Origin: Conexivisphaera sp046536535
GTDB taxonomy: Archaea > Thermoproteota > Nitrososphaeria > Conexivisphaerales > Conexivisphaeraceae
Assembly: GCA_046536535.1 (NCBI GenBank)
Contig: JAWDMO010000072.1
Coordinates: 1-6,792, forward strand
Direction of reading: 5' to 3'
Length of the DNA stretch: 6,792 bases
The notes below the pieces were generated by a model. That model did no database searches, was not told the DNA's origin, and was given only the letters and a program-made list of their open reading frames with translations. Below are positions 1 through 5,384 of this stretch, in pieces. The stretch's first letter is position 1. Every line of letters starts with the position of its first letter. The position numbers were made by a program, and so were the translations under genes.

Positions 1-2
1 AG

Positions 3-219
3 TTCCGCTGCATGCTCTGCGGGCGCTAGACATCGTGCGAGGACTGCGAGTACCACGACGTGTGTTCCATAGATGAGACCTCAGCCTTCTGCATCTGTAG
101 CAGCTGCGCCAGGAGCGCCTCTTTCGAGGCGTACGCTGAGGCCTGGCGGAGGTCCGTGGCCGGCGACCTCGGGGCGCTCAGAACTCAAGATCCCGGCCAT
201 GGTGGTAGCCCAGGGCTAG
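3..219 (+). pseudogene. Cysteine-rich zinc-binding-like protein remnant
   Basis: Reading from base 3, the translation is cysteine-rich on both sides of an in-frame TAG at 27-29: FRCMLCGR, stop, then TSCEDCEYHDVCS and FCICSSCARS. The CxxC pairs look like a small zinc-binding domain. A helical-looking stretch (FEAYAEAWRRS) follows. Around 165-180 the frame appears to shift: the original frame turns into unconvincing sequence, while the next frame reads SELKIPAMVVAQG and stops at TAG 217-219. Two interruptions in one short gene suggest a decayed gene whose 5' end lies outside the window. Alternatives are a short gene starting at GTG 60, or sequencing errors. I do not recognise the family. Confidence 0.3.
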
Positions 220-259
220 AGTCATCATCGCGAGTGCGGCGATCCGCGCTCCAGGGGAT

Positions 260-270
260 AAATTCTTTTA
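260..270 (+). promoter_or_regulatory. TATA-like box for the gene at 295
   Basis: AAATTCTTTTA is an AT-rich island in GC-rich surroundings. Its centre lies about 26 bases before 291, just ahead of the GTG at 295. That matches the archaeal TATA-to-start spacing and suggests a leaderless or nearly leaderless transcript. A GAGGAG follows directly at 271-276, but it lies upstream of the predicted transcription start. Confidence 0.45.
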
Positions 271-294
271 GAGGAGCCGGCGCAATTTCGCAGC

Positions 295-867
295 GTGGTC
301 GCCGTGATAAAGGTCGACAAGGAGGTGTCGCTCGACAGGTTCAGGAGGTTCCTGATACTGAGCACCTGCAAGTCATTCATCCCGGAGGAGTACGAGCGCG
401 ACCCCCTGGTCTTCCCCGAGAGGTACGGTGAGAGGGGGATGATCTACGTGGAGTCCGCCGACAAGTACACGCTCGACAAGGCGCGCGACGTGACGTTCGT
501 CAGGGTCAAGGACGTCCTCGGCGTGATATATGAGTCGAAGAGCGGGAACACGTCCCTCAGGTGGCGCCAGACGAAGGGGAGGATGGGGAGGGTGTCGGGC
601 CGGGCCTCGGCGAACGCGCTGGTCAACCTGCTGGCGGCTGGCGTGCTGAGCGAGGAGGACGTGAGGGCCCAGGAGGTCATTTCAGGGGGCGAGGGAGCCC
701 CCGAGTCCGGCGGCGATGCCGAGCGACGTCCCCCGGGGCCCCGCCGCGATGCTCGGGAACTCTCCGAGCGTCCCGAGATCCCTGGGGTTGGCACGCTCGT
801 GCGAATAGCCCGGAGGGGATTCGAACCCCCGTCGCCGGCTCCAAGGGCCGGCATCATTGACCGCTAG
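295..867 (+). CDS. Hypothetical protein, family not recognised; C-terminus doubtful
   Basis: The frame encodes 190 residues from GTG 295; GTG 304 is an alternative start. Residues 1 to about 130 look like a compact, charged soluble protein, with segments such as FRRFLILSTCKSFIPEEY, RDVTFVRVKDVLGVIYE and SANALVNLLAAGVLSEEDV. I see no signal peptide, membrane segment or known catalytic motif. After about residue 131 the composition changes to Pro, Arg and Gly. The last 20 or so residues (for example RRGFEPPSPAPRAG) are simply the antisense reading of tRNA-Gln. A 6-bp hairpin (GGGGGC/GCCCCC, 685-702) sits where the character changes. The true protein may end near 700 through a frameshift or lost stop, or it may really run into the tRNA. 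The TATA-like box just upstream supports expression from this start. Confidence 0.5.
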   Translation: MVAVIKVDKEVSLDRFRRFLILSTCKSFIPEEYERDPLVFPERYGERGMIYVESADKYTLDKARDVTFVRVKDVLGVIYESKSGNTSLRWRQTKGRMGRVSGRASANALVNLLAAGVLSEEDVRAQEVISGGEGAPESGGDAERRPPGPRRDARELSERPEIPGVGTLVRIARRGFEPPSPAPRAGIIDR

Positions 868-878
868 ACCACCGGGCT
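806..878 (-). tRNA. trnQ: tRNA-Gln (anticodon UUG)
   Basis: The minus strand folds as a complete 73-base cloverleaf. The seven acceptor pairs (AGCCCGG with CCGGGCT) are perfect and A73 is the discriminator. The T arm is GGGGG, TTCGAAT, CCCCT with one G-U pair. The anticodon stem CCGGC/GCCGG is perfect, and the 4-base variable loop is CGAC. The anticodon loop reads CCTTGGA, giving anticodon TTG (Gln) but C rather than the near-universal U at position 33. Base pair 13-22 is T-T. CCA is not encoded. No intron is needed. The 3' end overlaps the doubtful tail of the hypothetical gene on the other strand. Confidence 0.96.
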
Positions 879-900
879 GCCTGCCTTCCGGCACCTCCGG

Positions 901-910
901 GATTTAACCT
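901..910 (-). promoter_or_regulatory. TATA-like box for tRNA-Gln
   Basis: On the minus strand this reads AGGTTAAATC. Its centre is about 26 bases before the first base of tRNA-Gln at 878, the usual archaeal spacing. It is the only AT-rich patch close to the tRNA 5' end. Confidence 0.5.
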
Positions 911-962
911 TGAGGCATCAGCGCGCGGCGCCTTCCGCGAAATAATCGATAATCTTAAATTA

Positions 963-972
963 TCTTAAAATG
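963..972 (+). promoter_or_regulatory. TATA-like box for the PUA protein gene
   Basis: TCTTAAAATG is centred about 25 bases before the TTG start at 992, which fits a leaderless transcript. A second AT-rich element, CTTAAATTA (954-962), lies just upstream and could be an alternative box. Confidence 0.55.
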
Positions 973-991
973 AGGTGCGGGATCGTTCGAG

Positions 992-1552
992 TTGTCCAAG
1001 TTCAAACTGATGTACCTGTCCAAGCGCGAGGCCCGCGAGGCGTCCGAGGCTATATCGCGCCTGCTGAAGCGCGAGCTGACGCCGCTGGCGACTCTGGCCT
1101 CCGAGGACGCCGAGGCGTTGCTGACGAAGGAGGGATCCATCCTCGTGGCGCTGCGCGAGGAGGGGATCTACGTTCCGGCGCTGGTGGACTCCGAGCTCGT
1201 CTCCAGCGTCCCGGGATACGTCGTGGTGGACGAGGGCGCCGTGAGGCACGTGGTGAACGGGGCCAACGTGATGAGGCCGGGCATCGTGGAGTACTCCGGC
1301 TTCGAGTCCGGCGACGTCGTGGTCGTGAGGGAGAAGGCGTACGGGAAGGCGATAGCGGTGGGCATAGCCCTCATGCCCTCGGGCGAGCTCCCGAGGATCT
1401 CCAGGGGGCCGGTGGTCAGGAACGTCCACCACTTGAGGGATGCGGCCTGGGAGCTGCTGCGCGATGAGGAGGTCCAGAGACTCATAAAGAAACTGGCAAA
1501 GCGACCTCCACCCTTTGGGGATGGGCGGAAATTGGAGAGCAAATTTTTATAG
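992..1552 (+). CDS. PUA-domain RNA-binding protein, archaeal MCT-1/Tma20-like
   Basis: The gene encodes 186 residues from a TTG start. Residues about 77-150 form a PUA domain: VVVDEGAVRHVVNGANVMRPGI followed by GDVVVVREKAYGKAIAVGIA. This is the typical pattern of archaeal PUA proteins related to eukaryotic MCT-1/Tma20, which bind structured RNA and in eukaryotes act in ribosome recycling and initiation. Residues 1-75 are a charged alpha/beta N-terminal domain. The last 17 residues (RPPPFGDGRKLESKFL region) look like a loose tail. The TTG fits because the TATA-like box lies about 26 bases upstream and the protein begins MSKFKLMYLS, a plausible archaeal PUA-protein N-terminus. No Shine-Dalgarno is needed if the transcript is leaderless. 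The stop codon lies inside the next gene's TATA-like box. The family call is secure; the specific cellular role is inferred. Confidence 0.86.
   Translation: MSKFKLMYLSKREAREASEAISRLLKRELTPLATLASEDAEALLTKEGSILVALREEGIYVPALVDSELVSSVPGYVVVDEGAVRHVVNGANVMRPGIVEYSGFESGDVVVVREKAYGKAIAVGIALMPSGELPRISRGPVVRNVHHLRDAAWELLRDEEVQRLIKKLAKRPPPFGDGRKLESKFL
1542..1551 (+). promoter_or_regulatory. TATA-like box for sepF, overlapping the upstream stop codon
   Basis: AATTTTTATA lies about 33 bases (centre to ATG) before the sepF start at 1580, predicting a leader of only about 7 bases. It encodes the last residues of the PUA protein and includes two bases of its TAG stop (1550-1552). Confidence 0.55.
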
Positions 1553-1579
1553 TTCAAATCCGGGAACTACCCCAAAGGC

Positions 1580-1873
1580 ATGGACGCCGGGGAGGCGCGC
1601 AGTGAGGGCCAGAAGGTCCTCTACTATGTCACCAGCTACTCCATAAGGTCTGAGGAGGACGTCCGGAAGGTGGAGGAGGACGTCCGGAATAACTTCATAG
1701 TCATACTCAGGGTGACGCCGCTCCTCGAGCGGGGGCGCGAGGTGACCATAAATGTTATAAATAAAATATATGAATATGTAATATCCATGGGCGGCGACAT
1801 GGCCAGGCTCGGGGAGGACAGATTGATACTCACGCCGCCCGGCGTCAGGATATGGCGCGAGATGGGCACCTAG
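1580..1873 (+). CDS. sepF: SepF-like protein (DUF552), short form
   Basis: The gene encodes 97 residues, nearly all of it one SepF domain. Residues about 13-45 (KVLYYVTSYS, then DVRKVEEDVRNNFIVILRVTPLL) are the first strand, helix and strand. Residues 51-70 are the helix before the hallmark GGDMARLGEDRLILTPPGV (about 71-89). SepF polymerises and tethers FtsZ to the membrane at the division site in many archaea and in Gram-positive bacteria. Here only about 11 polar, acidic residues precede the domain, so the usual N-terminal amphipathic membrane-targeting helix is not evident. FtsZ is not in this window. ATG 1580 is the natural start; there is no Shine-Dalgarno, consistent with a very short leader. 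Codons at about 1747-1787 are unusually AT-rich. The gene ends 13 bases before the end of convergent fttA. Confidence 0.84.
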   Translation: MDAGEARSEGQKVLYYVTSYSIRSEEDVRKVEEDVRNNFIVILRVTPLLERGREVTINVINKIYEYVISMGGDMARLGEDRLILTPPGVRIWREMGT

Positions 1874-1890
1874 CGCCGCGGGCGCGCTAG
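1870..1890. repeat. Inverted repeat between convergent sepF and fttA
   Basis: CTAGCGC (1870-1876) and GCGCTAG (1884-1890) are perfect 7-bp inverted arms around a 7-base spacer. The sepF stop codon (1871-1873) lies in the left arm and the fttA stop codon (1887-1889) in the right arm. A competing hairpin GCGCC-GCG-GGCGC is nested inside. It may fold in both transcripts. There is no oligo-T tract, so a role in termination is only a guess. Confidence 0.45.
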
Positions 1891-3830
1891 TAGAGCCTCA
1901 CCGAGTCCAGCAGCTGGGGCGCGTAAGCGTTCACCTTCAGGTGCTGCTGCAGATGGTAGGCGAACTCCTCCGACTTCTTGCGCTCGCCGTGCACCACGAG
2001 CACCCTCCTGACCTTCCTCTGGAGCCTCGAGACGTACCTGGTGAGCTGGTTGAAGTCGCTGTGCCCGCTGAACCCCTCGATGCGCTCCACCGCGGCGTTC
2101 ACGCGCAGGACGCGCATCCTTCCGTTGCTGGGATCGAAGAGGCTGATCTCCCTCGTGGCGCTGTCCAGCAGGCGACGCCCCGTCGTCCCCGGGACCTGAT
2201 ATGACACGAAGAGGATCTTATTGCGGGGGTCCTCCGCGAGCTCCGAGAAGTAGTAGACGGAGGGGCCGCCCTCCAACATGCCCGAGGTGGCCAGGATGAC
2301 GGAGGGGCCGCCCTCGCTGACTATCTCAGACCTGCGCTTGGGGCTGTCAACCACCGTGTACCACTCCGCGAGGAATGGATTGGCGCCCGTCTCCCTGATC
2401 TCGGACTTGACCGTCGGCGACAGGTAGTCCGAGTACAGTATGTGTATCCCGGTGGCCTCCTTGAGCATCCCCTCCAAGTACACCGGCACCTCGGGCACGG
2501 CCCTCGTCCTCACCAGCTCGTTTATCACGAGCATTATCTCCTGGGCCCTCCCGACCGCGGGCACGGGGATCAGGACCTTGCCGCCGCCCTCGAGGGTCTG
2601 CCTCAGCGAGGCGGCGAACGCTTGCTCGGTCTCCATCCTCGTGGGCATGACGTCGGACCTCGAGCCATAGGTGCTCTCTATGACGAGCGTCTCGGCCCTG
2701 GGGAAGTTGAAGAACGCCGCCTGGAAGAGGCGCGTGTTGTCGAACTTGAAGTCGCCGGTGTAGACCACGTTGTGCGCGCCGTCGCCGATGTGGAGGTGGA
2801 TCACGGCGGATCCCAGTATGTGGCCGGCGTTGTAGAGCGTCAGCTTCACGTCCGGCGTTATGTCGGTGACCGAGTTGTAGGGGAGCGTTATCGTGTGCGA
2901 TATCATAGTGCGGAGGTCCTCCATGTTGTAGGGCGGCACTGCGCCCTCGGACTGCGCGACCCTGATCGCGTCCATGAGCAGCAGCGTGGAGAGCGCGAGC
3001 GTCGGCTCCGTCATATAGACCGGCCCCCTGTAGCCGTGCTTGAACAGGACCGGCACGAAGCCCACGTGATCCAAGTGCGCGTGCGAGATCACCACGGCGT
3101 CCAGGTCGTCCAGCGTCATGTCGAGCCAGTCGAGCCTGGGATAGGCGTTCAGGGGCCCCTTGGCGCCCGGGTGCACCCCGCAGTCGAGCAGTATCCTGCT
3201 CTCGGGCGTGGAGAGCAGCATGCAGGACCTGCCCACCTCGCGTGCGGCCCCCAGTACGGTGAGGACCACCTCGGACCTCGGGTAGATGCGGTCCCTGAAT
3301 ATGCGCTCCCCTGCCCTGCGCAGGAACGACATGCGCTCATCGGCGTCCGAGAGCGCGTAGTACACCTGCTCCATCGCCGGCGACGATATGGGCGACGATT
3401 GCCTTATCCTCGGCCTCCAGCCGGTCCTCACGAACAGCTCCTGCTCGGAGAGCTCGGGCACCTGCTGCAGCAGCTTGGAGTTCGCCGCCTCTATGAGCAC
3501 CTCCCCGAGCGCGGCATCGAAGAATATCCTGTTGATCCCGGCCTCCCTGGGCGCCACGGACGTTATGTAGTTCCTAACCTCCTCGGCCGGCTTCCGCACG
3601 GACTCCGAGGACTTGACGATGACCCTCTTGCGCAGCTCTGTCACGAGCTGCCCCACTACGCCGCCGTTGTCCACGAAGTACTTGGGGTTGTCAGTGTATA
3701 TCGCTATCCTGGGTCCCTCGTACTCTATCCTGGTGACCATCGCCTCCGGCTTCAGCCTCGAGAGTATCCTCGCGGCGAGCGTTCCACCCTCTTGGGAGGC
3801 CTGAGTCATGCCCGGGCCCCTGCACGTCAC
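1887..3830 (-). CDS. fttA: Transcription termination ribonuclease FttA (aCPSF1), KH-KH-MBL-beta-CASP
   Basis: The gene encodes 647 residues, the usual length for archaeal aCPSF1/FttA, the homologue of eukaryotic CPSF73 that cleaves nascent RNA 3' ends and terminates transcription. Two KH RNA-binding domains occupy about residues 20-145. The metallo-beta-lactamase core shows LLDCG (D216), HAHLDH (250-255), GHILG (H337) and TGDF (D360). The beta-CASP part shows ESTYG (385-389), PVPAVGRAQE (422-431, with P424 where F is common), GHSDF (H590) and a terminal HGE (614-616). All expected zinc ligands and the nuclease motifs are present, so it should be active. The GTG at 3830 overlaps the psmB stop (GTGA). 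An ATG eight codons in (3809) is an equally good start and would remove MTCRGPG. Co-transcription with psmB is likely. Confidence 0.97.
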   Translation of the reverse strand: MTCRGPGMTQASQEGGTLAARILSRLKPEAMVTRIEYEGPRIAIYTDNPKYFVDNGGVVGQLVTELRKRVIVKSSESVRKPAEEVRNYITSVAPREAGINRIFFDAALGEVLIEAANSKLLQQVPELSEQELFVRTGWRPRIRQSSPISSPAMEQVYYALSDADERMSFLRRAGERIFRDRIYPRSEVVLTVLGAAREVGRSCMLLSTPESRILLDCGVHPGAKGPLNAYPRLDWLDMTLDDLDAVVISHAHLDHVGFVPVLFKHGYRGPVYMTEPTLALSTLLLMDAIRVAQSEGAVPPYNMEDLRTMISHTITLPYNSVTDITPDVKLTLYNAGHILGSAVIHLHIGDGAHNVVYTGDFKFDNTRLFQAAFFNFPRAETLVIESTYGSRSDVMPTRMETEQAFAASLRQTLEGGGKVLIPVPAVGRAQEIMLVINELVRTRAVPEVPVYLEGMLKEATGIHILYSDYLSPTVKSEIRETGANPFLAEWYTVVDSPKRRSEIVSEGGPSVILATSGMLEGGPSVYYFSELAEDPRNKILFVSYQVPGTTGRRLLDSATREISLFDPSNGRMRVLRVNAAVERIEGFSGHSDFNQLTRYVSRLQRKVRRVLVVHGERKKSEEFAYHLQQHLKVNAYAPQLLDSVRLY

Positions 3831-4447
3831 GTCAGCGAGGACACTATCCGCCTCTTGGTCTCGGGATCCACTTCCCTGTAGCCGCGGCCATCGATCACGA
3901 CAGCGTCCACGCCGTCGCCAGAGGCGGAGTCCCTCTTCATGGCGTAGTGGACGGCCTTCACCGCGAGCGCGACTGCCTCTTCTTCGCGGAGTCCGTCGCG
4001 GTACTCGGACTCCAGCACGCCGTACGCTATCGGCGATCCGCTCCCGGTGGACACGTACTTCTCGCTGCTCACGGCCCCGAAGAAGTCTATGCTGTAGATG
4101 CTCGGTGAGCCGTCGAATCCGCCTATCAGCACGTCGGCTATCAGCGGGAACAGCCTGTACGAGAAGAAGAGGTTGGCCGCCATTGAGGCTGCTGACTTGA
4201 CCGGCATGGGGCTATTGTTCTCCATCCTGTAATGCCTGGCGCCGAACCTCAGGATGTCTATGACGGCCTGAGCGTCGGCGACGACGCCCGAGATGGTTAT
4301 CCCTAGGTGGTCATCTATCTGGTAGATCTTCCTCCCCTGGCGATGCGCTATGAAGTAGCCCATGGTCACCCTCTTATCGGTCGCCAGCACGACCCCACCC
4401 TCAAAGACGACCCCAACAGTGGTCGTTCCTGTGATCTTCGCAGGCAT
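3827..4447 (-). CDS. psmB: Proteasome beta subunit (20S core protease)
   Basis: This is the catalytic subunit of the 20S proteasome, which degrades unfolded or tagged proteins in the cytoplasm. From ATG 4447 it has a 7-residue propeptide (MPAKITG) followed by TTTVGVV, giving a mature enzyme of 199 residues with Thr1 as nucleophile. In mature numbering D17, K33, G47, S129 (STGSGSP), D166 and S169 (RDSASG) are all in place, exactly as in the Thermoplasma enzyme, so the subunit should self-process and be active. ATG 4447 is chosen because GAGGAG (4453-4458) sits 5 bases upstream. In-frame GTG 4480 and ATG 4477 also exist, but their GGAGGA (4481-4486) is only 0-3 bases away. No alpha-subunit gene is in the window. 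The stop overlaps the fttA start, suggesting translational coupling. Confidence 0.96.
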   Translation of the reverse strand: MPAKITGTTTVGVVFEGGVVLATDKRVTMGYFIAHRQGRKIYQIDDHLGITISGVVADAQAVIDILRFGARHYRMENNSPMPVKSAASMAANLFFSYRLFPLIADVLIGGFDGSPSIYSIDFFGAVSSEKYVSTGSGSPIAYGVLESEYRDGLREEEAVALAVKAVHYAMKRDSASGDGVDAVVIDGRGYREVDPETKRRIVSSLT

Positions 4448-4452
4448 ATTCA

Positions 4453-4458
4453 CTCCTC
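4453..4458 (-). promoter_or_regulatory. Shine-Dalgarno selecting the psmB start at 4447
   Basis: GAGGAG on the minus strand ends 5 bases before ATG 4447. A second, similar GGAGGA (4481-4486) abuts the upstream GTG/ATG pair too closely to serve it well, so the downstream ATG is preferred. Confidence 0.5.
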
Positions 4459-4515
4459 TGCTATAGTACAAAGCCATCACTCCTCCAGAAATCGAGGGAT
4501 CCCCGAGTAACCACG

Positions 4516-4528
4516 CTAAATAAATCTT
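4516..4528 (-). promoter_or_regulatory. psmB: TATA-like box for psmB-fttA
   Basis: The minus strand reads AAGATTTATTTAG, centred near 4522. It predicts transcription from about 4496. The leader would be about 50 bases to ATG 4447, long enough to carry the Shine-Dalgarno sequences seen there, unlike most other genes in this window. Confidence 0.55.
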
Positions 4529-4841
4529 ATGCTGACATCTGAGGGCGTTTGTCGTATGGTCCCGTACGGGCGGATCGCCCTCCGCCGGTCCTCGTGCGCG
4601 CCCACTAGGCTTCGACCCGAGGAGTTGGAGGTGATGATCCGCGCCCCGGGCGTTCCGGGGACTCGCGCTGGGGCGCTGCCGCGGGGCTTTCGGCGATAGT
4701 AGAAGGATGCGAACCCGAGGTCGGGGGCGGCGTCCTCAATGGGGCTATGGGCGCGCATAAAATGGGCGCAGGTCCCAGAGGGGACGGCGCGCCGTCGGAA
4801 TCGATCGCCCCACCTGATCGGCGCCGGGCCGGGGGCGAAAC
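4529..4841. other. Gene-free structured stretch upstream of lsm
   Basis: I find no convincing protein or known RNA gene here. Frames on both strands give Arg/Pro/Gly-rich sequence without recognisable motifs. The stretch contains the palindrome CCCGTACGGG (4561-4570), the hairpin GGGCG-GAT-CGCCC (4568-4580), the hairpin CCCCGG-GCGTT-CCGGGG (4644-4660), and a TATA-like CATAAAATG (about 4756-4764) with no gene at the usual distance on either strand. GTGATGA at 4631-4637 matches a box C, but no box D lies at a fitting distance. A small non-coding RNA is possible but not demonstrated. Confidence 0.35.
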
Positions 4842-4851
4842 CTAAATATTG
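4842..4851 (+). promoter_or_regulatory. lsm: TATA-like box for lsm
   Basis: CTAAATATTG is centred about 27-28 bases before the GTG start at 4875. The predicted transcription start is at or within two bases of the start codon, so lsm should be leaderless. Confidence 0.6.
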
Positions 4852-4874
4852 GCCCGCGAGCCGCCATCTCTGGC

Positions 4875-5108
4875 GTGTCGGAGGTCGACGTAACTCTAAA
4901 CGTCCTGCAGAACAGCATAGGCCGCACTGTGCTCATAAAGCTGAAGGGCGGGCTCGTTATCCGCGGGACGCTGAGGGGATACGATCATCACATGAACCTG
5001 CTCTTGGAGGGCTCCGAGGAGATCGGCGACGGCGGTGCGCTCACGAAGCTCGGCGTCATAGTCATACGCGGTGACAACGTCGTGCTGATATCGCCGCCGT
5101 CCGACTAG
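4875..5108 (+). CDS. lsm: Sm-like RNA-binding protein (SmAP/Lsm)
   Basis: The gene encodes 77 residues, the normal size of an archaeal Sm-like protein. These form heptameric rings that bind U-rich single-stranded RNA. Sm1 covers about residues 9-47, with the loop GYDHHMNLLLEG (36-46 region) carrying the D37-H39-N41 type RNA-contact residues. Sm2 covers about 60-75, with VIRGDNVVLISP (R65, G66, D67). The GTG start at 4875 gives MSEVDVTLNVL, a good family N-terminus, and has a well-spaced TATA-like box. It lies 75 bases upstream of rpl37e on the same strand. The lsm-rpl37e pairing is common in archaea and suggests coordinated expression with the translation machinery, although rpl37e also has its own TATA-like box. 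Confidence 0.95.
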   Translation: MSEVDVTLNVLQNSIGRTVLIKLKGGLVIRGTLRGYDHHMNLLLEGSEEIGDGGALTKLGVIVIRGDNVVLISPPSD

Positions 5109-5136
5109 TGAGCTGCTGGAGGGGAGGCCGCTGACA

Positions 5137-5147
5137 AGTTTAAATTG
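5137..5147 (+). promoter_or_regulatory. rpl37e: TATA-like box for rpl37e
   Basis: AGTTTAAATTG lies in the lsm-rpl37e spacer and predicts transcription from about 5168, giving a leader near 16 bases. GAGTGAT (5172-5178), 5 bases before the ATG, could act as a Shine-Dalgarno. Confidence 0.5.
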
Positions 5148-5183
5148 CCCAGCCCGGCCCGCAAGTTCCGCGAGTGATAAGGG

Positions 5184-5384
5184 ATGAAGGGGACGCCCTC
5201 GCGCGGCAGGCACAGCAGGCACGTGGTCCACATAGTCTGCAGGCGGTGCGGCCACAAATCGTACAACATCAGGAAGAAGCGCTGCTCCTACTGCGGGTAT
5301 CCCGATCCCAAATGGAGGAAGTATTCGTGGTCCAGGGTGGGCGGCCGAGCTCGGTCTATCCTGATCACGGACTCCACGCGGTAG
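5184..5384 (+). CDS. rpl37e: 50S ribosomal protein L37e
   Basis: The gene encodes 66 residues of the zinc-ribbon ribosomal protein L37e, which packs into 23S rRNA. It opens with the family signature MKGTPSRGRHSRH. Zinc ligands are CRRC (C19, C22) and CSYC (C34, C37), and the conserved RKYSW follows at 45-49. An in-frame TAA directly upstream leaves ATG 5184 as the only start. The tail after W49 (SRVGGRARSILITDSTR) is less family-like. From residue 35 to the stop, including C37 and RKYSW, the DNA is also the antisense coding sequence of apt. The overlap is therefore real for at least the conserved part of L37e. Confidence 0.94.
   Translation: MKGTPSRGRHSRHVVHIVCRRCGHKSYNIRKKRCSYCGYPDPKWRKYSWSRVGGRARSILITDSTR

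Noticed and set aside
27..29. TAG as a pyrrolysine codon
   Set aside because: Pyrrolysine is largely confined to methylamine-using lineages and the frame is also broken downstream, so decay is simpler.
444..894. Minus-strand frames covering the tRNA-Gln region
   Set aside because: They run through tRNA-Gln or oppose the hypothetical gene and have random-looking Arg/Ser/Gly/Pro composition.
2442..3881. Long open frame opposite fttA (about 479 codons)
   Set aside because: It is a shadow of the GC-rich codon use of fttA. The translation is His/Arg/Val-rich with no known domain, while the other strand has full FttA motifs.
4621..4700. C/D box RNA starting at GTGATGA (4631-4637)
   Set aside because: No CTGA follows until 4814, too far for this class.
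4516..4758. Minus-strand 80-codon frame before psmB
   Set aside because: It has no recognisable motif and an Arg/Ser/Pro-rich composition, and it overlaps the psmB promoter.
4529..4841. RNase P RNA, SRP RNA or 5S rRNA in the gap
   Set aside because: None of their conserved core motifs that I know is visible on either strand.
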